Shown here: one piece after another, positions 8,878 to 16,419 of the stretch
Layout: the number at the start of each line of letters is the position of its first letter
How positions within the stretch are numbered: position 1 is the stretch's first letter
Assembly: GCA_030068525.1 (NCBI GenBank)
Contig: JASJOS010000004.1
Span: 310,001-374,000 of the forward strand
Direction: 5' to 3'
Origin: Xanthocytophaga flava
GTDB taxonomy: Bacteria; Bacteroidota; Bacteroidia; Cytophagales; 172606-1
DNA: 64,000 nucleotides
Translations under genes and position numbers: made by a program
The notes under the pieces: generated by a model
What the model saw: the letters and a program-made list of their open reading frames with translations, nothing else
Database searches by the model: none
What the model was told of the DNA's origin: nothing

Positions 8878-9053
8878 TTACCGTTTCCAGACTTGTTTAA
8901 AATAGCGTTCATAGCCAAACGGATCTCGCCACTCGATGTTGTGCTCGGGAATACCTAGCTGCTTGAGCCATGTTGGGACAAAGAAACTCGGACAGCCTTT
9001 GTTGTCAAATTGGTTATGTCCGGCAATTTTTACATTGGGAGCATAGCCTAACA
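8878..9053 (-). pseudogene. Truncated N-acetylmuramoyl amidase-like gene, 3' end only (copy 3)
   Basis: The reverse strand encodes about 57 residues ending in a stop at 8878. They include VKIAGHNQFDNKGCPSF, then WLKQLGIPEHNIEWRDP and GYERYFKQVWKR. The GHNQF..KGCPSF block is typical of the metal-binding end of amidase or endolysin-type peptidoglycan hydrolases. The coding frame stops resembling the family exactly where the family B repeat begins (9054), and no 5' part is found beyond the repeat. The repeat therefore inserted into the gene, or flanks a deletion. It is the longest of three such remnants in the window. Confidence 0.7.
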
Positions 9054-9308
9054 CCTTATCATGTCCCATATCTTTTCTAGAAATAAAGAAAATTTCTGGC
9101 GCAAGCGTCCGCTTGTGCCCATTTTGAGAGCAGCGTCCGCTGCGTTGGTGGGTAAAACCTTGTTTGGGTACTATCACAAACCTGAACAAGGCTCAATTTG
9201 CCCCAACGCAACGGACGTTGCTTTCATTTTAGGTCCGAACGGACGTTCGAACCAGCGTCTTTCTTTTTAAAACCTTCATTTCCAGAATAGATATGGGACA
9301 CGATAAGG
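9054..9308. mobile_element. MITE-like repeat family B, copy 1
   Basis: The 255-bp element is bounded by imperfect inverted repeats of about 31 bp: the left end begins CCTTATCATGTCCCATATC and the complement of the right end begins CCTTATCGTGTCCCATATC. The interior is G+C-richer and contains short palindromes such as CGTCCGCTG and GAACGGACGTTC. It encodes no protein. A second diverged copy lies at 57454-57746. Confidence 0.7.
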
Positions 9309-9480
9309 GGCAAGCCCTGCCCCTACAATATCGGAAATGCACAAACGCAGTTTGCGACAACCAGGATTCGGATATATCCCAATCGTTCGGATGGCATTGT
9401 GGGCGACCGCCAGTCGCCCCTACATTTGTCCGATTGTTACAGGCATGGTTTGTGGGAAACCAGACGCACACACAGGTGCG
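9307..9480. repeat. Cluster of three hairpins with GCCCCTAC ends
   Basis: Three stems are spaced about 65-95 bp apart: GGGGCA/TGCCCC (9307-9323), GGGCGAC/GTCGCCC (9401-9419) and CGCAC/GTGCG (9465-9480). Each is followed by CCCCTAC. They resemble the GTAGGGGC-type palindromic repeats scattered in many genomes. Open frames across them are not supported as genes. Confidence 0.55.
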
Positions 9481-9531
9481 CCCCTACAGTGTCGAATTTT
9501 CCCAGACCTTTTTTGTGCCATTCCGAGAGAT

Positions 9532-9786
9532 TCAGGGTCCTTTACAGGTATCTCTCACACAAAACACAGGCGCATAGGTAAACTGGCGTACATGTTTGAT
9601 CTTTTCTACATCCAGCACCTGCACCGGATGACTGGCAACCTGTTTCGCCACAATCTTTTCGATCTGGCTGTAATCAATCACTTCACAATCGTATACTTCG
9701 GGCGGATTGAAATGATGCTCTACAAACAAACCACTAGCCAAACCCACCACAAAACACAAAGCCGAAATCAGAATCAGTAGTTTCAT
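9532..9786 (-). CDS. Small membrane-anchored hypothetical protein
   Basis: An 84-residue protein with an N-terminal hydrophobic segment (about 2-22, LLILISALCFVVGLASGLF) followed by a polar domain containing three Cys. It is probably anchored in the inner membrane or exported; no family is recognised. It lies 147 bp downstream of the 139-residue hypothetical gene on the same strand, separated by a probable terminator, so it may have its own promoter. The adjacent repeat cluster overlaps its 3' side. Confidence 0.55.
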   Translation of the reverse strand: MKLLILISALCFVVGLASGLFVEHHFNPPEVYDCEVIDYSQIEKIVAKQVASHPVQVLDVEKIKHVRQFTYAPVFCVRDTCKGP

Positions 9787-9848
9787 AATCGAATGAATAA
9801 AGAGTAAAACAAAGCTAACTCAGGTAGACACACAGAAGGGGTATAAAA

Positions 9849-9879
9849 GAAGCAGCCGGTCAGTGACCTAAGCTGCTTC
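9849..9879 (-). terminator. Rho-independent terminator of the 139-residue hypothetical gene
   Basis: The arms GAAGCAGC (9849-9856) and GCTGCTTC (9872-9879) form a perfect stem. Read on the minus strand, it is followed by TTTTATAC. Confidence 0.7.
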
Positions 9880-9933
9880 CCAAACCACACCAATCCCGTA
9901 TGTACCTTCTCTACGCTGCCTCTACAACTACGC

Positions 9934-10353
9934 TTAGCCTGCTGGCAAAGCAGCCTTGCGAACTGTAACGTCGTTCATTGAGCCATCAATCACAGACAAA
10001 CGCTGCTCGATCTCTCCCAACTCGGATTCGTACAGAATCACAGCCGTAGTACCAAACTGAGCCTTCCGTTGCTGTAAGGTGAACAACCGATAGTCGGCAC
10101 GTACCTTCCGGTTTTCCATCTCGGTTTTGGTAGCACTTTCGGGAAGGGCTGCGATGATGGCAATCAGCGAGGTAACTTCTGCTTCGGCGGCTGCCAGGTC
10201 GGCATCAATGCTGGATGCTCTGTCGGCTGCATTGTCTTTACTGCGGGTGAGCGAAATCTGACGAAATTCCAGATTGCCTTTGATGTCTGACAGCTCGTTA
10301 AGGACTTTGTCACAATCGGCTCGGGAGGTTAATAGGGCTACACTTAGTGCCAT
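9934..10353 (-). CDS. Hypothetical coiled-coil protein
   Basis: A 139-residue protein from the ATG at 10353. An upstream extension to 10503 runs through a duplicated regulatory hairpin (10446-10540) and is rejected. It is rich in Ala, Glu, Arg and Leu with long helical heptad-like stretches (about 20-75 and 100-130), so an all-helical cytoplasmic protein is likely. No family is recognised. The operator-like hairpin upstream resembles units of the 28-bp array at 26507-26871, which suggests control by a phage-type repressor. Confidence 0.65.
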   Translation of the reverse strand: MALSVALLTSRADCDKVLNELSDIKGNLEFRQISLTRSKDNAADRASSIDADLAAAEAEVTSLIAIIAALPESATKTEMENRKVRADYRLFTLQQRKAQFGTTAVILYESELGEIEQRLSVIDGSMNDVTVRKAALPAG

Positions 10354-10445
10354 AGTTTTAAAAATGGTTAGATGAAAAAAATGGTTAAAAAATAGATGAA
10401 AAAATAGCCGGATGCAGAAGAATGGACAGGGTAAAAAGTTTCGGT

Positions 10446-10540
10446 TGCGTTGTCTTTTTCTGACCGGATGAGTGATACAAAGATCGGGATTTGGACAATA
10501 CAAAACTGACCATAGTTCGGATCATCCGATCTATGGTCAG
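10446..10540. promoter_or_regulatory. Duplicated operator-like segment with perfect hairpin (copy 1)
   Basis: This ~95-bp segment ends in a hairpin with arms CTGACCATAG (10506-10515) and CTATGGTCAG (10531-10540). It contains two opposed copies of the motif TGACCATAGnTCGGAT. The same segment recurs with about eight changes at 14567-14662. The motif matches units of the array at 26507-26871. Confidence 0.65.
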
Positions 10541-10626
10541 GGTAATTAGTAAGGTAGTATAACAGGCAGATCCAGGGTTAGTACAAAAGATCTGCCAACG
10601 ACACGGCTACAAACGTACGTTCAGGC

Positions 10627-11712
10627 TTAGTACCGTTGCTGGTCGTTAGTCGGGGTCAGCGGATTGATTGGGTTAGTTTCCCCATTGATGGTGGTGCCAC
10701 TGCTGGAAAAGGCACCAGAACGAGCCAGAAAATCATAAGGAAAGTTTAACTTAGGTTTGCTTACCTCATGCAGGGCTGCCAGGTGTTGGGGTTGCAGTTG
10801 AACCTCCAGGGCGGCCAGGTTATCCTTTAGCTGGTCAAGTGTACGGGCTCCCAGAATGGTAGATGTGACACCAGGTTGTGCTTGTAGCCAGGCCAGTGCT
10901 ACACGGGCAGGAGTAGTACCCAGTTGTTCGGCAATGGAAACCAATACATCAATCACTTTATACGTCTGTTCATTCAGATTATTTTCCACCCAGGCACCCC
11001 GGTCGGCTTTAAGCTGTCCAGCATTTTCCCGCCGGTATTTACCACTCAACACACCTGATTTTAGCGGAGACCAGGGGGTTACGCCTAGTCCCATCTCTTT
11101 CGCCATTGGCATGAGTTCGCCCTCTACGGTGCGTTCCAACAAATTGTATTCAATCTGTAACGCAATCAATGGAGCCCATCCCCGTAAGCGGGCAATCGTC
11201 TGGGCTTCGGCCACTTTCCAGGCAGGTGTATCTGAAAAGCCAATATACCGTATTTTTCCAGCCGTTACCAGATCGTCCAATCCCCGTAAGGTTTCCTCAA
11301 TTGGTGTAAACTTATCCCAACAGTGTAGCCAATATAGATCGATATAGTCTGTTTGCAGGCGGCGAAGGGAATTGTCGCAAGCGGTCATCAACGATTTACG
11401 GTTGGCTCCTCCGGCATTCGGGTCTCCGGAATAGAGGGTTCCGAAAAACTTAGTTGCAATCACCACCCGGTCCCGACGGTGCGAGTGTCGGCCAATATGA
11501 TCCCCGATAATTTTTTCGGAGTGACCAAAAGTATATACATTGGCAGTATCCAGAAAGTTGCCGCCTGCCTCCAGGTAATAATCCATGATGGTATTGGCAT
11601 TTTCAACGCTGGTTCCCCAACCCAGGTCTTCTCCAAAGGTCATCGTCCCCAGGCAGAACGGACTCACTCGCAGGCCTGAATGGCCCATCGTAACATAGTG
11701 GTTTAATGGCAT
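10627..11712 (-). CDS. Aldo/keto reductase
   Basis: A 361-residue (beta/alpha)8 NADPH-dependent reductase. The catalytic tetrad can be placed at Asp55, Tyr60, Lys88 and His130 (FLDTANVY, VIATKF, LYWLH). A cofactor-loop segment near the C-terminus (TSTILGARTLDQL) and the 340-360-residue length fit the Tas/YajO-like AKR subgroup that reduces aldehydes and ketones. It is monocistronic, flanked by an operator-like segment downstream and repeat family A upstream. The physiological substrate is not deducible. Confidence 0.94.
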   Translation of the reverse strand: MPLNHYVTMGHSGLRVSPFCLGTMTFGEDLGWGTSVENANTIMDYYLEAGGNFLDTANVYTFGHSEKIIGDHIGRHSHRRDRVVIATKFFGTLYSGDPNAGGANRKSLMTACDNSLRRLQTDYIDLYWLHCWDKFTPIEETLRGLDDLVTAGKIRYIGFSDTPAWKVAEAQTIARLRGWAPLIALQIEYNLLERTVEGELMPMAKEMGLGVTPWSPLKSGVLSGKYRRENAGQLKADRGAWVENNLNEQTYKVIDVLVSIAEQLGTTPARVALAWLQAQPGVTSTILGARTLDQLKDNLAALEVQLQPQHLAALHEVSKPKLNFPYDFLARSGAFSSSGTTINGETNPINPLTPTNDQQRY

Positions 11713-11858
11713 AGTGAAGTAAGTGTAAAGGTTAAAAATTAGTTTGGCATAGAAACAAACCTATTGCCATACAATAGGTTAGCAGACGGATATCTCTATC
11801 AAATATTCTACAATGAGTCAGGTAAAGTACACTCACAAAAAGATTAGTCTGTTGTAAC

Positions 11859-12234
11859 ATGAGTCGTCCCGAATGTTGGATCTGAGTAAAACCCAAGTAT
11901 ATGTTTTTGAAAATATGGGCTTAGGTTAATTTTTGAGAATCACTCTCTCTTACTTTTCTCTTGCTTGTATTCAAGCTTGTTTATAGTCACTTACATCACT
12001 CTTCCCTAGGCTTCTTCATTTTTTGCTTGCCCAAAAAACGAAGCAAAAAAGGGCAAAAAATTCCAAAGCTTCGCCGCTCAGGGCCAACGCTAGGCCCGCG
12101 GAATTTTTATCCTCACGCACCTACACCACCACTCGCGATTGAAGTGATCGCAATTCTCTTTGTAGCTTATTATTCTATGCTGCTATTATCACTTCAAAAT
12201 CAAAATCTTTTCCTCAAGATTTGGGATGCCTCAT
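11859..12234 (+). mobile_element. MITE-like repeat family A, copy 2
   Basis: The 376-bp element has imperfect terminal inverted repeats: ATGAGTCGTCCCGAA at the left and the complement of the right end, ATGAGGCATCCCAAA. A hairpin (about 11890-11927) follows the left end. The shared core contains GCTTGCCCAAAAAACGAAG and a GGCCAACG-type G+C-rich block. The open frame across it (11961-12374) is not a gene. Confidence 0.75.
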
Positions 12235-12499
12235 GTATAACTAGTCTTCGGCTCAGTAGGCAAAAATGGTTGCTCCAACGTATCTGTCCAAGCAACACCA
12301 TCTTGACTCTTACTACTCAAGTCAATACGTTTGTGAGTAGGGACGGTACGAATCGGATGCTTATGTTAAAATAGTATCTCTGAAAAGTAAAAACTTTTCC
12401 TGTGTATAGTTTTGAATTGCTCATGGTTTACTTTTCATGGACATTTGCAATAAAGAGTAAATAGCATTTACCCTGTATCCTCTTTTTAGTTTATTTGAT

Positions 12500-13333
12500 A
12501 TGTACGAAACCATAACTGTTGACGAAGCCATTGCCAAAGGTCATCGAATGGTCAATTATCCCGTTAGTGGAATTATAGTCGGGAATCTTGGCCTTACTTG
12601 CTATTTAGGAATTCAAGCCATGCTACCTTGGTGGGTCTTCCCTTTAGGATTTATTCTTGCCTTTGTACTGGGGTGGTTGTACTGGAGCATTATGATTACC
12701 AAATGGCGAATATGGGCTTTTGAAAATGTGCGTAATGTACATGAATTAAAAAAACGTGCTATTCAGGAAAAACTGATCTGGCCGGATGGTAGCTTTTATG
12801 AAAAAACAGAAATCCGTGGGGCACAGGACAAAGAACGATGGAATGTTTTGCAATATAAGTTTGCCCAGAATGATGTTTTCCATGACGATCCCAGTGTACC
12901 CAACGAAACCATTATTTACTACGCAAAGGGTAAAAATTTCATTGAAATGGCCTTTATGCTGCTTTTGATGGTTGGTGGTATCTTTCTGCTGGTGCGAACA
13001 GATAGATACATCATCGGTTCCATTATGGCAGTATTAGGGGCATTTTTGAGTTATCGCGAATTCAGAGAAGCAACCAATACAACTCCTCAGATTATTCTGA
13101 ATGAGCAGGGAATACAGACCATTGACACACCGTTCTACAAGTGGAGTGAGATAACCGACGAAGAAGCTATTAGCGAAGGCACTGGTAATAATATACGTTA
13201 TTATTTAATCTATCAGTATTCTGGTGGTCACGAAAAATTATCGATAGACGATTATGACATAAACCCAAAATCATTAAACAAACTATTGATTTTATACCGG
13301 GGAAGAAGCCAGAAACAAAAGGTTCGGCATTAA
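12500..13333 (+). CDS. Hypothetical integral membrane protein
   Basis: A 277-residue protein with two predicted membrane hairpins. TM segments lie at about 20-40 and 43-63, then a cytoplasmic stretch rich in charged residues, then TM segments at about 150-167 and 170-184. A C-terminal soluble domain of about 90 residues follows (strand-rich, IILNEQGIQTIDTPFYKWSEI), which looks like a small PH-like or YcxB-like domain. No family is named with confidence. It is monocistronic, on the plus strand, about 265 bp after repeat family A. Confidence 0.75.
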   Translation: MYETITVDEAIAKGHRMVNYPVSGIIVGNLGLTCYLGIQAMLPWWVFPLGFILAFVLGWLYWSIMITKWRIWAFENVRNVHELKKRAIQEKLIWPDGSFYEKTEIRGAQDKERWNVLQYKFAQNDVFHDDPSVPNETIIYYAKGKNFIEMAFMLLLMVGGIFLLVRTDRYIIGSIMAVLGAFLSYREFREATNTTPQIILNEQGIQTIDTPFYKWSEITDEEAISEGTGNNIRYYLIYQYSGGHEKLSIDDYDINPKSLNKLLILYRGRSQKQKVRH

Positions 13334-13438
13334 ATCTGTATTTGCTAACTAGCCTAAATATACTATTTAAACTGCTTCTCCGAAAGACGGTCTAAGTCGA
13401 ATGGATACGCTCCAAGTACTTAGTTACATCGGTATAGA

Positions 13439-14356
13439 TTAAAACTCTTTAGTAAACCTGACCTGTACCAGTTGCCATTTTTCCTGAAACTCAAGTGGAA
13501 CATGTTTGATATCATGCCAATGTATCCTCCGTTGTTGTAGATCTAAAACCTTTAGATGCCGCCTATTCGATGGTTTGTGAAAATCTGCTGGATTAATCTT
13601 CAACTCTTCTTGTTGCCCTGTATCGATAAAGAGATAAAAAAAGTAATCGGGTACTGAATCATCGAACTCTCTTTTGAAGGAAGCGAGGATCTCTGCATCT
13701 ATATACTTCACAGGATTAGCGTAAATGCTGAGCCGTATAACTGAGGAAGGGATATGTTCAATACGCTCTAGTTCATTTTCAGCTACATTTAAATTGGTAA
13801 GTGAGGCTAATTGGGTAAGTTCAGGTGGTAGTTGTTTGATGCGATTCCCAAAGAACTCCATACTCGTCAGACTTTTCAGCCCTTTTATTTCTACAGGTAA
13901 TTGTTTCAATTGGTTAAAACCCAATTGCAGGTAATCCAATCGCTCCAGTTGGCCGATACCTCCGGGCAGATACTCTAATTGATTGTCAAAAACATTTAAG
14001 ATTTCCAGTTTGGTTAGATTGCCTAGTTGATCCGGAAGTTGTTTAAGCTGATTGCGCGCCAGTAATAGCTGTTTTAACTCTGTTAACTCACAGATAGATG
14101 CCGGGATTGTTTCTAAGTGGTTGTTTGTAAGGTAGAGTCTTTTTAAGTTTTTAAGACGATGTATTGTCTCTGGTATCTGTCCAATTTGATTATTGGTTAC
14201 ATGAAGGACTTCTAATGCTGGCAGGTGTGTTAACACATCAAAGTTAGTGATGGCATTGTCATCTAAGTTCAGATTCGTTAGGTTAGTTGCCCTACGAATT
14301 TCTTCCGGAAACTGTCTTAGCTTCTTACCTCTAAAATTTAAATGTGTTGCTTCCAA
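13439..14356 (-). CDS. Leucine-rich-repeat protein
   Basis: A 305-residue protein without a signal peptide. About nine LRRs of 23 residues (LxxLxLxxNxLxxLPxxIxxLxxL) occupy residues 1-215, of the plant/Shoc2-like bacterial type. A ~90-residue C-terminal tail contains no repeats. LRR solenoids bind other proteins; no enzymatic domain is seen. Two further unlinked LRR genes occur in the window (18079 and 36064), and this one and the 18079 gene bracket the CBASS operon. Start at 14356 is chosen because LRR-like sequence begins immediately after it. Confidence 0.85.
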   Translation of the reverse strand: MEATHLNFRGKKLRQFPEEIRRATNLTNLNLDDNAITNFDVLTHLPALEVLHVTNNQIGQIPETIHRLKNLKRLYLTNNHLETIPASICELTELKQLLLARNQLKQLPDQLGNLTKLEILNVFDNQLEYLPGGIGQLERLDYLQLGFNQLKQLPVEIKGLKSLTSMEFFGNRIKQLPPELTQLASLTNLNVAENELERIEHIPSSVIRLSIYANPVKYIDAEILASFKREFDDSVPDYFFYLFIDTGQQEELKINPADFHKPSNRRHLKVLDLQQRRIHWHDIKHVPLEFQEKWQLVQVRFTKEF

Positions 14357-14566
14357 AGATGTTGTGCAGCTTGCTATGATAGGTACGAATAAAAGTCTCC
14401 ATATGGGAATGCAGCAAGTGCAGCTACATTGTCACACGGCTACTGCAAATATACTTCTTTCTGCTTTTTTGAGAAGTCATACACAATTACTTTACCAATC
14501 GACGACCAGTTATAGGTAGGTAATTGTACCAGAAAAAGTAGCCAGAGACAGCTTGGTAAATGTGTA

Positions 14567-14662
14567 TTGCGTTGTCTTTTTCTGACCGGATGAGTGATAC
14601 AAAGATTGGGATTTGGAGAAGACAAAACTGACCGTAGCTCGGATGATCCAATCTATGGTCAG
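14567..14662. promoter_or_regulatory. Duplicated operator-like segment (copy 2)
   Basis: This segment matches 10446-10540 with about eight changes. The hairpin here is imperfect (CTGACCGTAG against CTATGGTCAG) because one arm has mutated. No downstream gene corresponding to the one at copy 1 is present, so it is probably left over from a deleted unit. Confidence 0.6.
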
Positions 14663-15324
14663 CGGGGTTTATTAATATCGTAGTTACAAATTGGCGAGTT
14701 AATTATTTAGTATAATAACCTTTAATAATACAGCATAAAATCACAGTATATTATAACCAAAAATGATACATCATTCAATAAAAGATAAAGATATTACAGT
14801 GTAAGAAATGAGGTGTAATTGCCAAGATATTACCATATATGATAATTAGTGTTAAGTTTTTGTTAAAATGAGTAGCACTCATATTATTGATTATAAGCAT
14901 ATTAACAACAAACAACACTTATCCTCAAGTTATCCACAATATTTTGTGGGTAATATCTTTAGTCTCACTTTTACCTTTGTAGTAGAAGTTAAGAGAAGTA
15001 TTAATTAATTATAACCTTTACAGATATGACTTAACAAAGACACTAAGGGAAGTATAGGTATCGGAGGTCGGAGTCCGATACCCTGTATTATTCTTCTTGC
15101 TGAGGAAGACCCACAGAATCGTTAAGGAGAACCTGGAAGAAACCGTGATTGGCACCAAAGTAAATCTTCAATTTCGACATTTGCAATAACAATCAGGCAA
15201 AATCTTTCTTCTCTCCCTCAAGTTCGCTTTCGATTTGCCTATGCCTCTGTAAAGAAGGCAAGGAGGTTATGTACGCTTACATAAGTGTATTAGCATGCCT
15301 TACATTAACTAAAATTATCGTACA
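14663..15324. other. Long A+T-rich leader upstream of the CBASS operon
   Basis: No gene longer than about 25 codons is supported. A Bacteroidota -7-like box TACCTTTG lies at 14972-14979, without a well-spaced -33 box. A perfect hairpin (arms GGTATCGGA 15057-15065 and TCCGATACC 15074-15082) follows it. A 23-codon frame (15273-15344) overlaps the patatin start codon. Together these could form a regulated leader, but this is inference. Confidence 0.45.
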
Positions 15325-16419
15325 ATGTCAAACACAGTAACCGGACTCACAGATTTGAGTTCAGATGAAATCGTATTACCTATTATTGAGAAAAAGCCTT
15401 TCAAAATCCTCTCTTTAGATGGCGGTGGAATTAAAGGACTTTATACTGCTCTTATTCTCCAACATCTTGAAGAAGCCTATGGAAATCCTATTGCAGATTA
15501 TTTTGATCTGATAACAGGAACATCTACAGGTGGATTAATGGCATTAGCTCTAACTTCAAAAGTACCTGCTGCCGAAATTGTTAACTTTTATAAAGCAGAT
15601 GGGCCTAAGATCTTTCATCGTCAGTCTTTAGTGAAACGAGTATCTGGCAAGATCAAACAGATTCTGCATAAGGGAAAATATGATAATACAGTACTAAAAA
15701 CTGCTATTGAAAATGTGCTTGGAACTGATCGAAAAATGAAGGATGCTCATAATCTGTTATGCATTCCTGCATTTAACATTGGATGTGGTGGACCTATTGT
15801 ATTTAAGTATCCACACAAGGAAGGTAACTATCATAGAGATGGTAATATCAAGATGGTTGATGTTGCTTTAGCAACAAGTGCAGCGCCAACATATTTTCCC
15901 ATTCATACTATAGATCAGATGCAATGTATTGATGGCGGTGTATGGCTTAATAATCCTGTGTTGGCAGGTATTTGTGAAGCTATAGATCATTTTGTTGTAC
16001 AAGACAAGATTATCCATACAGGTGATAGGCACATTCAATTTGAAGAAATACAAGTTCTGTCAATTGCCTGTATTAATCCCCCTAGTGGTGAATCAATGAA
16101 AAGTAATCCTAAAAGGTCTTTCTTACAATGGGGTGGCGCACTTTCAAGTATTGGGATAACAGGACAAATGCAATTTTCAGATCATTTCTGTAAACGATTA
16201 GTCAACAATAAACTAGGTGGATATTATCATCGGATTTGCTCTCCACAAGATTTATCTGCACAACATTGTAAAGATATTGATCTTGACTTGGCTACACCTA
16301 GAGCTATTGAGACACTATGTTTCTTTGGTAATAGAGTTGGATATGATTATAGAGCAGCTCAAAGCTACTTAGTAAATCCTTTCTTTGAAACCTTTAAAAC
16401 GTATGTAACCAATGGCTAA
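15325..16419 (+). CDS. capV: CBASS effector: patatin-like phospholipase (CapV-like)
   Basis: A 364-residue patatin-fold lipase. The glycine-rich oxyanion motif DGGGIKG lies at 32-38, the nucleophile elbow GTSTGG at 65-70 (Ser67), and the catalytic Asp at 203 in CIDGGVW. In CBASS systems CapV-type effectors are switched on by the cyclic nucleotide made by the adjacent CD-NTase and then degrade the inner membrane, killing the infected cell. The CD-NTase gene overlaps its stop by 8 bp, so the two are translationally coupled. Assignment as CapV rests on family plus context; patatins also occur outside CBASS. Codon use is A+T-rich compared with the flanking metabolic genes, which fits horizontal gain. 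Confidence 0.93.
   Translation: MSNTVTGLTDLSSDEIVLPIIEKKPFKILSLDGGGIKGLYTALILQHLEEAYGNPIADYFDLITGTSTGGLMALALTSKVPAAEIVNFYKADGPKIFHRQSLVKRVSGKIKQILHKGKYDNTVLKTAIENVLGTDRKMKDAHNLLCIPAFNIGCGGPIVFKYPHKEGNYHRDGNIKMVDVALATSAAPTYFPIHTIDQMQCIDGGVWLNNPVLAGICEAIDHFVVQDKIIHTGDRHIQFEEIQVLSIACINPPSGESMKSNPKRSFLQWGGALSSIGITGQMQFSDHFCKRLVNNKLGGYYHRICSPQDLSAQHCKDIDLDLATPRAIETLCFFGNRVGYDYRAAQSYLVNPFFETFKTYVTNG

Noticed and set aside
9061-9780. Overlapping plus-strand genes between 9.0 and 9.8 kb
   Set aside because: They cross repeat family B, the hairpin cluster and the antisense of a small membrane-protein gene, and have no domain-like sequence.
11961-12374. Protein-coding gene across repeat family A
   Set aside because: It lies in a multi-copy non-coding repeat; the frame differs between copies.
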